A DNA stretch of 64,000 nt from Hyphomicrobium_A sp964405975 (GTDB lineage Bacteria > Pseudomonadota > Alphaproteobacteria > Rhizobiales > Hyphomicrobiaceae), in the NCBI GenBank assembly GCA_964405975.1, contig CAYOPW010000002.1:50038-114037 (forward strand), in the 5' to 3' direction. Shown here piece after piece: positions 38,428 through 46,767 of this stretch; the stretch's first letter is position 1; each line of letters starts with the position of its first letter. The notes beneath the pieces are model-generated. The model saw only the letters and a program-made list of their open reading frames with translations. It was not told the origin of the DNA and did not search any database. The position numbers and the translations under genes were made by a program.

Positions 38428-38502
38428 GCGGGCGTAGCTCAGGGGTAGAGCATCACGTTGCCAACGTGAGGGTCGTGAGTTCGAATCTCATCGCCCGCTC
38501 CA
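38428..38502 (+). tRNA. tRNA-Gly (GCC)
   Basis: The 75-base cloverleaf has a seven-base acceptor stem (GCGGGCG with CGCCCGC), a D arm (GCTCAGGGGTAGAGC), an anticodon stem TCACG/CGTGA with loop TTGCCAA (anticodon GCC at 38460-38462), a T arm with GTTCGAATC, and a genomically encoded CCA. A good -10 element (TATATT at 38401-38406) lies 22 bases upstream; no convincing -35 is at the right distance. Confidence 0.97.
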
Positions 38503-38588
38503 ATTCCTCAGCCGGCGATTCTAAGACTGAATTGAACCATGGCGCGCCCCGGCACCCGCTCGAATGGCACTAGAGCGCAACGCGCTGC

Positions 38589-39476
38589 CTAGGCTGCGGT
38601 CGAAGCGGCCGAGGCGTTTTCGGCAGCAACCAGATCTTTGCCTTTGGCTGAATCAACCAGCCGCGCGAGGATTTCCTCGGTGAGCATCCGCACCGCCGTG
38701 CCAATCTGCCCTGGATACTTGGCGAGATAGCTGCGCTGCTCGGGCTGGAAACGAGCGGCGTCCTGAAGCACATTGAGTCGCGGAATAGGATGAGTGAAAC
38801 AGCGGTTTGCCGGATTGTCGGCAAGCCAGCGATGATATTCCTCATCAGACGCTGAGTTTGCTTCTTTCATATTGACGATGACGCCGAGGTTCTCAGCAAA
38901 CCCCATTTCGGGGTTCAATGACTTGAAACGGCGGAAGACTTCCAAACCGCATACCGATACATAGTCGGCCTTTGTCGGCGAGATATGGAAATCGGCCTCG
39001 CGCAGCCAACTTTCGGTAAGGACTGATAGGCCGGGCGGGCAGTCGATCAGCACGATATCAAAGATCTTGCGGACCTCGCTCAACAGCGCGGCGATGACTG
39101 AGCGCAGACGTGGATGCATACTTTCCTTAGATACCTCTCGCTCAAACAAGGTGAGCTGCATGTCGCTCGGCAACAGGAACACCGTGCGCGACTCATCCAC
39201 ATCGGAGACGTTACGCACGATGAAACTCGGCCACTCGATGGCCTCGCCCTTGAGCACCGTGCCGTGCAGATAATCGACAATCGTCGCCGCTTCGCTCTGC
39301 AGCTTGTAAAGGCTGGAGACCGTCATTAGCATGCTGGAGACACTCGATTGAGCGTCGCTGTCGATAACCAGCACGTTCTTGCCGTGATGAGCCGACATCG
39401 TTTCTGCAACGGCCATAACGAGGGTCGACTTACCGACGCCGCCCTTGGTATTCATCATCGCTATAGAATTGCGCAT
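38589..39476 (-). CDS. Orphan ParA/MinD-family ATPase
   Basis: The 295-residue protein has the deviant Walker A motif NTKGGVGKSTLV, Walker A' VIDSDAQSS and Walker B IVLIDCPPGL, as in ParA proteins that position DNA or protein cargo. I chose the ATG at 39476, which has GGGGAAG a few bases upstream; the ATG seven codons earlier is less well placed. No parB, centromere-like repeat or cognate partner gene lies beside it. The middle contains a long insertion (about 65-115) relative to classic chromosomal ParA. It might position a membrane or polar complex; the cargo is unknown. It lies between tRNA-Gly and a long gene-free stretch. Confidence 0.85.
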   Translation of the reverse strand: MRNSIAMMNTKGGVGKSTLVMAVAETMSAHHGKNVLVIDSDAQSSVSSMLMTVSSLYKLQSEAATIVDYLHGTVLKGEAIEWPSFIVRNVSDVDESRTVFLLPSDMQLTLFEREVSKESMHPRLRSVIAALLSEVRKIFDIVLIDCPPGLSVLTESWLREADFHISPTKADYVSVCGLEVFRRFKSLNPEMGFAENLGVIVNMKEANSASDEEYHRWLADNPANRCFTHPIPRLNVLQDAARFQPEQRSYLAKYPGQIGTAVRMLTEEILARLVDSAKGKDLVAAENASAASTAA

Positions 39477-39995
39477 CAAACTAGCTTCCCCCGCCATGAT
39501 CGCTCATGGCTAATGGCGCATTAGGTGGCCACCGCGCCCCTGTAGTGCCGCGGGAATATGGCAACGTTACGAACAACTTGCAACGAAAGGGCGGCCAACC
39601 CAGAACAATTCGCGTGCGGGTAGCGCTGAGGCGAACGTGATTGTGACACCAACGCGACAACAGGCTCTGGCGCAAAGTCCCGCGAGTCCAAGGACATGCC
39701 AACACCGGCGGCGATCGTTGTTCACGGTAGACACGTGAGTACCGCACTTAGCGCGCGTGCTGATAATCAGCTTTTCTGCCAGTTCCGGTGATTGACCAGC
39801 CGGCGTGACATCAACGATATTCCGCCGAAGGAGCAAAGTGCCAAGTCAGGGCGCGCGTCCGGGGGCGCACGCAAACAGTATGAACTTTCCAGCCATTTGA
39901 ATCGTTTGCGCCAACGCCACCGAACGCATGCAGGGCCGCTCTTGCATTTCGTGCTATAGGGGGCGCACACGAGGGCTTAAGACGGGGTTGTCGAC
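39477..39995. other. 519-base intergenic region, parA-like / MFS
   Basis: This divergent space contains a good minus-strand promoter candidate (39555-39583) for the ParA gene. On the plus strand only a TATAGG near 39955 resembles a -10. Short open frames here show no domain, signal peptide or ribosome-binding site. No tRNA, riboswitch or repeat was recognised. Confidence 0.5.
39555..39583 (-). promoter_or_regulatory. Candidate sigma-70 promoter for the parA-like gene
   Basis: Minus-strand TTGCAA, 17 bases, CATATT. The -35 matches consensus at four of six and the -10 at four of six, with ideal spacing. It would give a leader of roughly 70 bases before the ATG at 39476. Confidence 0.4.
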
Positions 39996-41396
39996 TTGGA
40001 TATTTCTGCGCCTGCTTCAAATGCCGAACCCGTGAAGCGGGCACCGCTGCGCGCACGCATCGCGTGGATGGGGTTCGACTGGGCCGTACAGCCCTACTAC
40101 ACGCTGATACTAACGTTTCTATTCGCGCCTTACTTTGCGAACACAGTTGTCGGCGACGGCGTGCGCGGGCAAGCGATGTGGGGCTATGCCGCCGCGATTG
40201 CAGGTCTGCTGATTGCTGCGGGCAGCCCCTTCCTCGGCGCATTCGCCGATGGGCGGGGGCAGCGCAAGCCGTGGATTGCGTTTTTTGCTGTGATCCTGGC
40301 TGCCGCCATGGCCACGCTGTGGCTGGCAATCCCGGCCGCATCCCTGCAAACGATCTACCTTGTGCTCTTTGCCTTCGTGTGCGCTACAGCGGCTGCCGAG
40401 TACACCGCAGTATTCACAAACGCCATCATGCCGGGATTGGTACCGCCAAACGAACTGGGCCGGCTGTCGGGCCAGGGCTGGGCCTGCGGCTACATCGGGG
40501 GCTTGGTAAGCCTTGTGATCATGGCAGGCCTGATCGTACCCAGCCCGGATACGGGCGAGACCCTGCTGGGACTTGAGCCTCCGATGGCACTCGATCTGGG
40601 CGCACGCGAAGGTGATCGGTTGGTGGGCCCGTTCGCGGCGGTCTGGTTTCTCATTTTCATGATCCCATTTTTTCTATTCGTGCCCGACATCAAGCAATCA
40701 AGACCGCACGACGGCAGGTCTGCAACGGCGGAACTTTGGGATACGATCCGCTCGCTGCCGGGCCATCGCGACATGCTGCTCTTTCTTATCGCGCGCATGA
40801 TCTACACAGACGGGCTCACGGCTATCTTCGTGTTCGGCGGAATTTATGGCGCGGCGGTATTTGGCTGGGGCGCACTGTCGCTTGGCATCTTCGGCATTGT
40901 GCTGACACTGGTCGGCGCAATCGGCGCCCTGATCGGCGGCGTACTCGATGACCGGTTTAGTTCCAAGGCTGTCATTTTAGGAGCGCTCTTCTTACTTTTC
41001 GTTGCCTCGTTAGGAATTCTGTCGGTCGATCCCACGCACATATTCTATTTCGTCGAGGTCGCCCCAAAAGCGGCGAACTCCACACCATTCTCCTCCATCG
41101 GCGAACAAGTCTTCTTAGGCTTTGCCATTATCGTCGGCATCGTGTCGGCGCCGGTCCAGGCCTCAAGCCGTTCGCTGTTGGCACGGCTCGCGCCCGCGGA
41201 AAAGATCACGCAGTTTTTTGGCCTCTTTGCCTTTTCGGGCAAGGTCACGGCGTTCCTCGCGCCTTTCCTGGTCGCGACCGTGACTGATGTGACGAACAGC
41301 CAGCGGCTTGGCATTTCGGCAATCGCCCTGTTTCTCGTCACCGGTATGATCCTGATGCTCCCCGTGCGCTCACCTAGGAGAAGTCATAAGCTCTGA
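39996..41396 (+). CDS. MFS transporter, UMF1/Atg22-like family
   Basis: The 466-residue membrane protein has about 12 hydrophobic segments. Its N terminus (RIAWMGFDWAVQPYYTLILTFLFAPYF) and GAFADGRGQRKPWIAFF loop are characteristic of the UMF1 (unknown major facilitator) group related to Atg22 vacuole effluxers. It also has the late segment SIGEQVFLGFAIIVGIVSAPVQASSRSLLARLAP. The substrate is unknown; amino acid efflux is suggested for fungal relatives. The annotated start is a TTG with a poor ribosome-binding site, so the start may be a few codons off. It is divergent from the ParA gene. Confidence 0.88.
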   Translation: MDISAPASNAEPVKRAPLRARIAWMGFDWAVQPYYTLILTFLFAPYFANTVVGDGVRGQAMWGYAAAIAGLLIAAGSPFLGAFADGRGQRKPWIAFFAVILAAAMATLWLAIPAASLQTIYLVLFAFVCATAAAEYTAVFTNAIMPGLVPPNELGRLSGQGWACGYIGGLVSLVIMAGLIVPSPDTGETLLGLEPPMALDLGAREGDRLVGPFAAVWFLIFMIPFFLFVPDIKQSRPHDGRSATAELWDTIRSLPGHRDMLLFLIARMIYTDGLTAIFVFGGIYGAAVFGWGALSLGIFGIVLTLVGAIGALIGGVLDDRFSSKAVILGALFLLFVASLGILSVDPTHIFYFVEVAPKAANSTPFSSIGEQVFLGFAIIVGIVSAPVQASSRSLLARLAPAEKITQFFGLFAFSGKVTAFLAPFLVATVTDVTNSQRLGISAIALFLVTGMILMLPVRSPRRSHKL

Positions 41397-41700
41397 GACG
41401 TGGCGACACCGCGAGTAGCTCTTTGGCGGATCACTCACGGAGATGAGTCCTTGTTCATGGTTGCCGTATTGGACGTTGCTCTCTGTGCGCACCCGCCGCT
41501 TGGGTCTTTGACGCTTTCTGCCGGCAATTGTTCCCGCATTGAGGAGCTGACTTACCACTGATACCATCGACGTGTACCGGTACGCTGACACAGAGGTGTG
41601 AGTTGCCAGGACTTAGTGACACGCTTGCAGCTGAAGCCCGGCACTACGATATGACTTGGGGATACGGCGTCAAACGGCCATTTGAGAGTTAGGACCCCAC
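41397..41700. other. 304-base intergenic region before the 11-mer repeat gene
   Basis: No gene is supported here. A ten-base palindrome GTACCGGTAC is centred near 41580, and AGGA lies six bases before the next ATG. No convincing promoter hexamers or terminator hairpin were seen. Confidence 0.4.
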
Positions 41701-42177
41701 ATGAAACCGATTACGATCCTTGTAGCTGCTGTGATTGCATTCATAGCTCTGCCGTCACTCGCGCAAGAAGAGCCCGCTGACAAACCGGCGATCGAAAGCT
41801 CGCCCAGCACCGCAAGTCAAGAAGAGGAGCACTCTGCCGAAGAGGCCATCGACAAGGCCAAGGACGCCACCAACGAGGCGATTGAGAAGGCCAAAAACGC
41901 AATCATCGACGCAATCGAAAAGGCCAAAAAGCATACCAGTGCGGCGATTGAGACCGGAAAGGAAACCAGCGAAGAGGCGTTAGACAAGGCTTCCGAGTCC
42001 ACCACAATCCTCGACAAAGCCGCGAAGGCAGCAAGAGATGTCTTAGACAAGGTTAAGCAGGCGACCAGCGAAATCCTTGAAAAGGCCAAGGAGGTCACGG
42101 AGCAGCAAGGCGAGGCTAACGAGCCAGCCGACGCGCCGCCTGCGCCGGATTCAGATGCACCAAAATCCAGCGAGTAA
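41701..42177 (+). CDS. Exported 11-residue-repeat (LEA/apolipoprotein-like) protein
   Basis: The 158-residue product has a signal peptide (residues 1-21, IALPSLA then QEE), an acidic linker, eight tandem 11-residue units (49-136) of the form A-I-E-K-A-K-x-A-x-x-x, and an Ala/Pro/Asp-rich acidic tail. The units match the 11-mer amphipathic pattern of group 3 LEA proteins and apolipoprotein-like helices; Lys and Glu are spaced to form a charged stripe. It is probably disordered in solution or lies on a membrane surface, and could act in desiccation or membrane protection, but function is inferred from pattern only. AGGA lies six bases before the ATG. Downstream is a GNAT gene on the same strand. 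Confidence 0.8.
   Translation: MKPITILVAAVIAFIALPSLAQEEPADKPAIESSPSTASQEEEHSAEEAIDKAKDATNEAIEKAKNAIIDAIEKAKKHTSAAIETGKETSEEALDKASESTTILDKAAKAARDVLDKVKQATSEILEKAKEVTEQQGEANEPADAPPAPDSDAPKSSE
41845..42108 (+). repeat. Eight tandem 33-base coding repeats
   Basis: Eight consecutive 33-base units encode 11-residue repeats starting AIDK, AIEK, AIEK, AIET, ALDK, LDKA, LDKV, LEKA. The register slips by one residue between units five and six. Codons differ among units, so the repeats are old rather than a recent slippage expansion. Confidence 0.85.
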
Positions 42178-42221
42178 CCCCGGCTCGCACTCAAACCGTT
42201 CGGCCTCCGGAACATGGCCAG

Positions 42222-42809
42222 ATGACAAAGCTCGAGCCGCCGTTCAGGCCCGCGACCATCCAAGATGCGCCGGGGCTCGCCGAACTCGTCAATTATGCTG
42301 GCGAAGGCCTGCCTTACTATCTGTGGGGCACGCTGGCCGAACCTGGCCAGGACCCATGGGATGTCGGGCTCAGCCGCGCCGCGCGCGAGGACGGCAGCTT
42401 TTCCTATCGCAACGCGGCGATCATTGAGCGCGACGGGCAATGTGCTGGCTGTCTCATCGGCTATGAGATCCCCGACGATCCAGAACCGATCGCCAGCGAC
42501 ATGCCGGCCATGTTCGTGCCCTTGCAGGAGCTGGAGAATCTCGTGCCGGGCACGTGGTACGTGAACGTGCTGGCCGTTCGCCCGCAGTTTCGCGGGCAGG
42601 GAATTGGTACGCAGCTCCTCGACCTAGCGGACACGACGGCGCAGTCGCTCGGCAAATCCGGGCTGAGTGTCATTGTGTCCGACGCCAACACGGGCGCGCG
42701 GCGCCTCTACGAGCGCTGTGGATACAGCCAAAGCGCCACACGGCCAATGGTCAAGGAAGGCTGGAAGAACGACGGTCAAGTCTGGGTGCTGTTAGCAAAG
42801 AGACTGTAG
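42222..42809 (+). CDS. GNAT-family N-acetyltransferase
   Basis: The 195-residue protein has an N-terminal FRPATIQDAPGLAELV and the acetyl-CoA loop WYVNVLAVRPQFRGQGIGTQLLDLA, then NTGARRLYERCGY, the classic GNAT order. The substrate is unknown. It starts with ATG 44 bases after the repeat-protein gene on the same strand and may be cotranscribed. It converges with another GNAT gene, only five bases separating the stops. Confidence 0.85.
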   Translation: MTKLEPPFRPATIQDAPGLAELVNYAGEGLPYYLWGTLAEPGQDPWDVGLSRAAREDGSFSYRNAAIIERDGQCAGCLIGYEIPDDPEPIASDMPAMFVPLQELENLVPGTWYVNVLAVRPQFRGQGIGTQLLDLADTTAQSLGKSGLSVIVSDANTGARRLYERCGYSQSATRPMVKEGWKNDGQVWVLLAKRL

Positions 42810-42814
42810 CGGCC

Positions 42815-43327
42815 TTAACCCTGCGGACGCTCGGCGACCATGAACCAAGATGGCCCCATGTAGGGGTCATTCCAGATACGCTTCCACTGAAAGCCAGCCT
42901 TTTCATAAGCGCGTACCGCGCGCTCGTTGCGGATAGAAGGGAACACACAAACGGCGACGGCCAGCGTGGTCGCGAAGACTTCCTCCTTCAGGAGAGATAA
43001 TGCTATCTGACCGACGCCTTGGCCCCGATGCTCTTCGGAGGCAATGAACAGATCGAGGTCCCACGTACCGGGCGCGAGATCTTGGGGTAGGTCGTCGCCC
43101 CAGATGGTGGCGTCGACAGCGTGGGCGTAGCCGACCGGCTCGCCGCCCGCCTCGATAATGCGGCAAAGGCCGTGCTCAGAGCCCAACGCCATGTTGACCT
43201 CGGTCTCTGTCGCCGAAGCCGGCCCCCACCACTCCTGGATGTCTTCGCGCACAAGCCAGCCGCGTATTAGGTCCCAGTCCGACCGGCGGGCGGGACGCAA
43301 GCGAACCTCTGCCTTGATCGCCATCAC
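42815..43327 (-). CDS. GNAT acetyltransferase, AAC(6')-like
   Basis: The 170-residue protein carries VRLRPARRSDWDLIRGWL, IQEWWG and WDLDLFIASEEHRGQGVGQIAL, a pattern seen in aminoglycoside 6'-N-acetyltransferase relatives and IucB/RimJ-type enzymes. Chromosomal members often do not confer resistance, and no resistance is claimed here. The start is a GTG at 43327 immediately followed by an ATG. It directly abuts the purH stop on the same strand, with no spacer, so it is likely cotranscribed with purH. Confidence 0.8.
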   Translation of the reverse strand: MMAIKAEVRLRPARRSDWDLIRGWLVREDIQEWWGPASATETEVNMALGSEHGLCRIIEAGGEPVGYAHAVDATIWGDDLPQDLAPGTWDLDLFIASEEHRGQGVGQIALSLLKEEVFATTLAVAVCVFPSIRNERAVRAYEKAGFQWKRIWNDPYMGPSWFMVAERPQG

Positions 43328-44917
43328 CTAGTGCCGAAAATGGCGCATACCGGTGAAGACCATGGCAAGGCCCTTGTCATCGGCCGCCTGGATCACCTCA
43401 TCATCGCGCATGGAACCGCCCGGCTGAATGACCGCCGTGGCACCAGCCTCGGCAGCCGCCAATAAGCCGTCCGCGAAGGGAAAGAAGGCATCAGAGGCGA
43501 CAACCGAACCTATTGTCAGTGGCTCGCTCACTCCCATCGCTTCAGCGGCGTTAGCCGCCTTGGAGGCGGCAATACGCGTTGAGTCGATGCGGCTCATCTG
43601 GCCCGCACCAATACCTACTGTCGCGCCCCCCTTAGCATAAACGATAGCATTCGACTTGACGTGCTTTGCGACCTTGAAAGCGAATGCAAGATCGGCCAAC
43701 TCCTGCTCGGACGGTGCGCGCTTGGTAACAACCTTAAAGTCGGATGGCCTGACGACGCCATTATCTCGCGACTGAACAAGAAGACCGCCAGCGAGCGAGC
43801 GCACCGTCACGCCGCTTGCACGTGGATCTGGCAAAGCACCGGTCGTCAACAGGCGCAGATTTTTCTTAGCTGCAAAGAGCGCTTTGGCCTCCGGCGTTGC
43901 ATCCGGCGCTATAACGACCTCGGTGAAGATCTTGACGATCTCTTCCGCGGCTGCGGCGTCGATCGTACCGTTGAGCGCGATGATGCCGCCAAACGCGCTG
44001 ACGCTATCGCAGGCGAGCGCCTTGAGATACGCCTCCTTAATCGAGGCAGCCATTGCCACACCGCACGGGTTGGCGTGCTTGATGATGGCAACCGCGGGCG
44101 TTTCGGTTCCCAGTTCCGCCACGAGCTCGAAGGCGGCGTCCGTATCGTTGAGGTTATTGTAAGAGAGTTCCTTGCCTTGGTGCTGCACGGCGGTCGCAAC
44201 ACCAGGGCGTTTGTCTCCCGACCCGTAAAAGGCGGCCGACTGGTGCGGGTTCTCACCATATCGCAGCGGCTCCGCCCGGCGACCACCGAACGCACGCCAC
44301 TCAGGCGTGTCATCGTTGAGTTCCCTCGCAAACCATTTGCTGATCGCTGCATCGTAGGCGCCGGTACGGGCATAGGCCTTTGCGGCAAGCTCCTTGCGCA
44401 ACTTCAACGTCGTTGCACCGCCGTGCGCCTCCATCTCGTCAAGAATGCGCGCGTAGTCGGCAGGCTCGACGACGACAGTCACACCGGCATGATTTTTGGC
44501 CGCCGCGCGGATCAGCGCCGGCCCCCCGATATCTATATTCTCGATGCAGTCGTCAAATGGCGCACCCTTGGCCACCGTCGCCTCGAACGGATAGAGGTTC
44601 ACCACCAATAGATCGATGGGTGCAATGCCATGCTCGGCTGTCTTGGTGTCATGCTCTGGATTCCCGCGCACGGCAAGCAGACCACCGTGCACCATTGGAT
44701 GCAGTGTTTTGACCCGGCCATCGAGCATCTCGGGAAATCCCGTCAGCTCGGAAACGTCCTTCACCGCAAGACCATCAGAACGCAGAGCCGAAGCGGTGCC
44801 CCCTGTCGAGACCAGCTCCACCTCTGCCTGGGACAAGGCCCGGGCGAACTCAATAAGCCCGGACTTGTCCGACACGGAAAGCAGTGCGCGACGGATTCTG
44901 GTCTCGGTCTTGGTCAT
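43328..44917 (-). CDS. purH: Bifunctional AICAR transformylase/IMP cyclohydrolase PurH
   Basis: PurH carries out the last two steps of IMP synthesis. The 529-residue protein has the MGS-like cyclohydrolase domain (ALLSVSDKSGLIEFARAL, STGGTASAL, DGRVKTLHP) and the AICAR transformylase domain (RYGENPHQSAAFY, IIKHANPCGVA, PSDAFFPF-like VASDAFFPFADGL). GGAAGACGC lies directly before the ATG. The minus-strand order rsmB-heparinase-purH is recurrent in Hyphomicrobiales; here a GNAT gene follows. Confidence 0.98.
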   Translation of the reverse strand: MTKTETRIRRALLSVSDKSGLIEFARALSQAEVELVSTGGTASALRSDGLAVKDVSELTGFPEMLDGRVKTLHPMVHGGLLAVRGNPEHDTKTAEHGIAPIDLLVVNLYPFEATVAKGAPFDDCIENIDIGGPALIRAAAKNHAGVTVVVEPADYARILDEMEAHGGATTLKLRKELAAKAYARTGAYDAAISKWFARELNDDTPEWRAFGGRRAEPLRYGENPHQSAAFYGSGDKRPGVATAVQHQGKELSYNNLNDTDAAFELVAELGTETPAVAIIKHANPCGVAMAASIKEAYLKALACDSVSAFGGIIALNGTIDAAAAEEIVKIFTEVVIAPDATPEAKALFAAKKNLRLLTTGALPDPRASGVTVRSLAGGLLVQSRDNGVVRPSDFKVVTKRAPSEQELADLAFAFKVAKHVKSNAIVYAKGGATVGIGAGQMSRIDSTRIAASKAANAAEAMGVSEPLTIGSVVASDAFFPFADGLLAAAEAGATAVIQPGGSMRDDEVIQAADDKGLAMVFTGMRHFRH

Positions 44918-44932
44918 GCGTCTTCCATTCTA

Positions 44933-46633
44933 TCAGTCCACGCGCCTGACGACCCAACTGACCTCGCTCTCGCCAAATGTCACCCCCCGCAGCACAATTT
45001 GCATGGCACGGCGCGGACCGCTGCTATCAGCAAAGTAGGCACTCTCCTCAACCGTGAGCCCGGCGCCATCGGTCTTAAAATGCCAACTTTGGCCGTCGGT
45101 CAGTTCTAGCTCCGCCTCGTTTGATTCTTTTGCTAACTGACACTTGACCTCGGGGTGAAGGTGGAAGTGGATTGCAAAGGGCAGATCGCTTCTCAATCGA
45201 AGCTCACCATGCGATGCAGCGAGCCGATCCCAGCCTTCGAGCCGGGAGCCGTCAAAGGCCAAGCTCAGGCGGCGCGAGTGAATGAGCTCAAAGCGGCGCA
45301 GATAACCATCGTGGTTTGCGGCCATCGAGATCGCGCCAGCAGTATCATCAAGGCTCCATTCAACACGCGCGGGCAATTGAATCGGCGGCGAGCCGATCAA
45401 CTCCTCCAAACGGCGGTGCCGAACAAGCTTGGACGACGATGTTTCGGCAAGGCACAAGGTGTTGTGACTCGCCGTCGCACGCGCCGATGGGCGCCAGTCA
45501 GCTGCCGCGGTTCCCGGCATACCGCCATTGACGAACAGTAACTGCGCGCCGACGCTCAATTCGAACGACAAGCAACCAGCCTGCGCCTCACCAGCAACCG
45601 CGAGCGGGGGTGGGCAACCCGTATCGACGACGACTACACTCTTTTCGCGTGCAAGACGTATGTAGCCGGAGTCAGGAGCCTCGGCGAGTTCTGGTTTTGA
45701 ACTGTCGTCATAAGCAAGAACCGTTGCCAACCCCGCAGCGGAAGGCACGCTCATACCGTTGAAACGCGCAAGCAGGCCATCGCCCATTCGCAATAGGCGC
45801 AGCATGGGCATGACGCGTTTCAGGGCATCTCCAACAGGTGCAGGCGTGGTCCGGGCCCGCGCGGTGAAGCACTGACTCAAGGGCAGGAGATCGAGCATGA
45901 TCTCAACAAGCACACTAGGGTTGCGGCTAATGTGGCCGCCGTCGGGAAGAATTTGACCTGCCAACTCTGCGGCAAGCAACTCTTCCACCCCTTTGAGCTG
46001 ACGATCGTGCCCGGCAATCGATAGGTCTGCAAGCGTGAGCGCGATGAGCGCTAAAAGGCGCGGGTAGCCTTCCGGGGCGTCACCCCAGGCTGCCGACAGG
46101 TACACGAGCTGGCGGCCAAGGCTTTGCGTAATGGTCCGGTATGTCTGCTGGTCGGCGCCCTCAAGCAGTACGTTGGCATGGGAGAGCCAAGAGATGAGGC
46201 GGCGCGCAGCAACCGCGGGCTCCGCCGCAATGCTATTGTTATCACATCGACGCAGGGCCCATTCGGCCGCCAGCCTCTGCGCTGCCGCACGTGCCTCGTC
46301 ATCACCAGCTGCAGCGAGATTGCGCAGCCAACCGAAGCCATGAAGGTCGCGTGCCCAACCAGTGTTGGGTGGATCTAGGTCAAACGGCGAGCGCTCGTGC
46401 AAAAACGCGATGCTGCCGGCAAGACCGAACTGCCCATGCTCGATCTCGTGCCAAAAACTTGGATCGGATGTTCGCAGATCCTGCGGCACGAGCAAAAGCT
46501 GATCGGCGGCGGGTGGCCCATACGACCAACGCAGGAACGGTGATGAAAGCATACCGGCAATCGCCGAACGCTTGGAGCGGTCAGCCGAAAGCGCGGCAAT
46601 CTTCAAGCGTTCCTTGAGCGTCAGCTCCGACAT
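44933..46633 (-). CDS. Heparinase II/III-like protein
   Basis: The 566-residue protein has an alpha-helical N-terminal half (about 1-300) and a beta-rich C-terminal half with the heparinase II/III block (LSFELSVGAQLLFVNGG, ASHNTLCLAE, HDGY...HSRRLSL). Family members are polysaccharide lyases, but no signal peptide is visible, so this one appears cytosolic. In Hyphomicrobiales it is a conserved neighbour of rsmB and purH with no proven substrate. It ends 15 bases before the purH start. Confidence 0.85.
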   Translation of the reverse strand: MSELTLKERLKIAALSADRSKRSAIAGMLSSPFLRWSYGPPAADQLLLVPQDLRTSDPSFWHEIEHGQFGLAGSIAFLHERSPFDLDPPNTGWARDLHGFGWLRNLAAAGDDEARAAAQRLAAEWALRRCDNNSIAAEPAVAARRLISWLSHANVLLEGADQQTYRTITQSLGRQLVYLSAAWGDAPEGYPRLLALIALTLADLSIAGHDRQLKGVEELLAAELAGQILPDGGHISRNPSVLVEIMLDLLPLSQCFTARARTTPAPVGDALKRVMPMLRLLRMGDGLLARFNGMSVPSAAGLATVLAYDDSSKPELAEAPDSGYIRLAREKSVVVVDTGCPPPLAVAGEAQAGCLSFELSVGAQLLFVNGGMPGTAAADWRPSARATASHNTLCLAETSSSKLVRHRRLEELIGSPPIQLPARVEWSLDDTAGAISMAANHDGYLRRFELIHSRRLSLAFDGSRLEGWDRLAASHGELRLRSDLPFAIHFHLHPEVKCQLAKESNEAELELTDGQSWHFKTDGAGLTVEESAYFADSSGPRRAMQIVLRGVTFGESEVSWVVRRVD

Positions 46634-46767
46634 CTACACCTCTCCACGCCGGCCAAACCCCGCTGCGCCATTCCCCGCGGACACGATGCTGGGAGTACCC
46701 CTGCGGGAAGGCCAAGACAAGGCGCACGTTGCGCTGTGTTGTGAGCAGCCTGTTCGGGCAGGCGCAA

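Noticed and set aside
41574..41583. Ten-base palindrome GTACCGGTAC as operator
   Set aside because: Short palindromes of this kind occur by chance and no promoter hexamers lie around it.
43661..44611. 316-codon plus-strand frame opposite purH
   Set aside because: Antisense shadow; purH is unambiguous.
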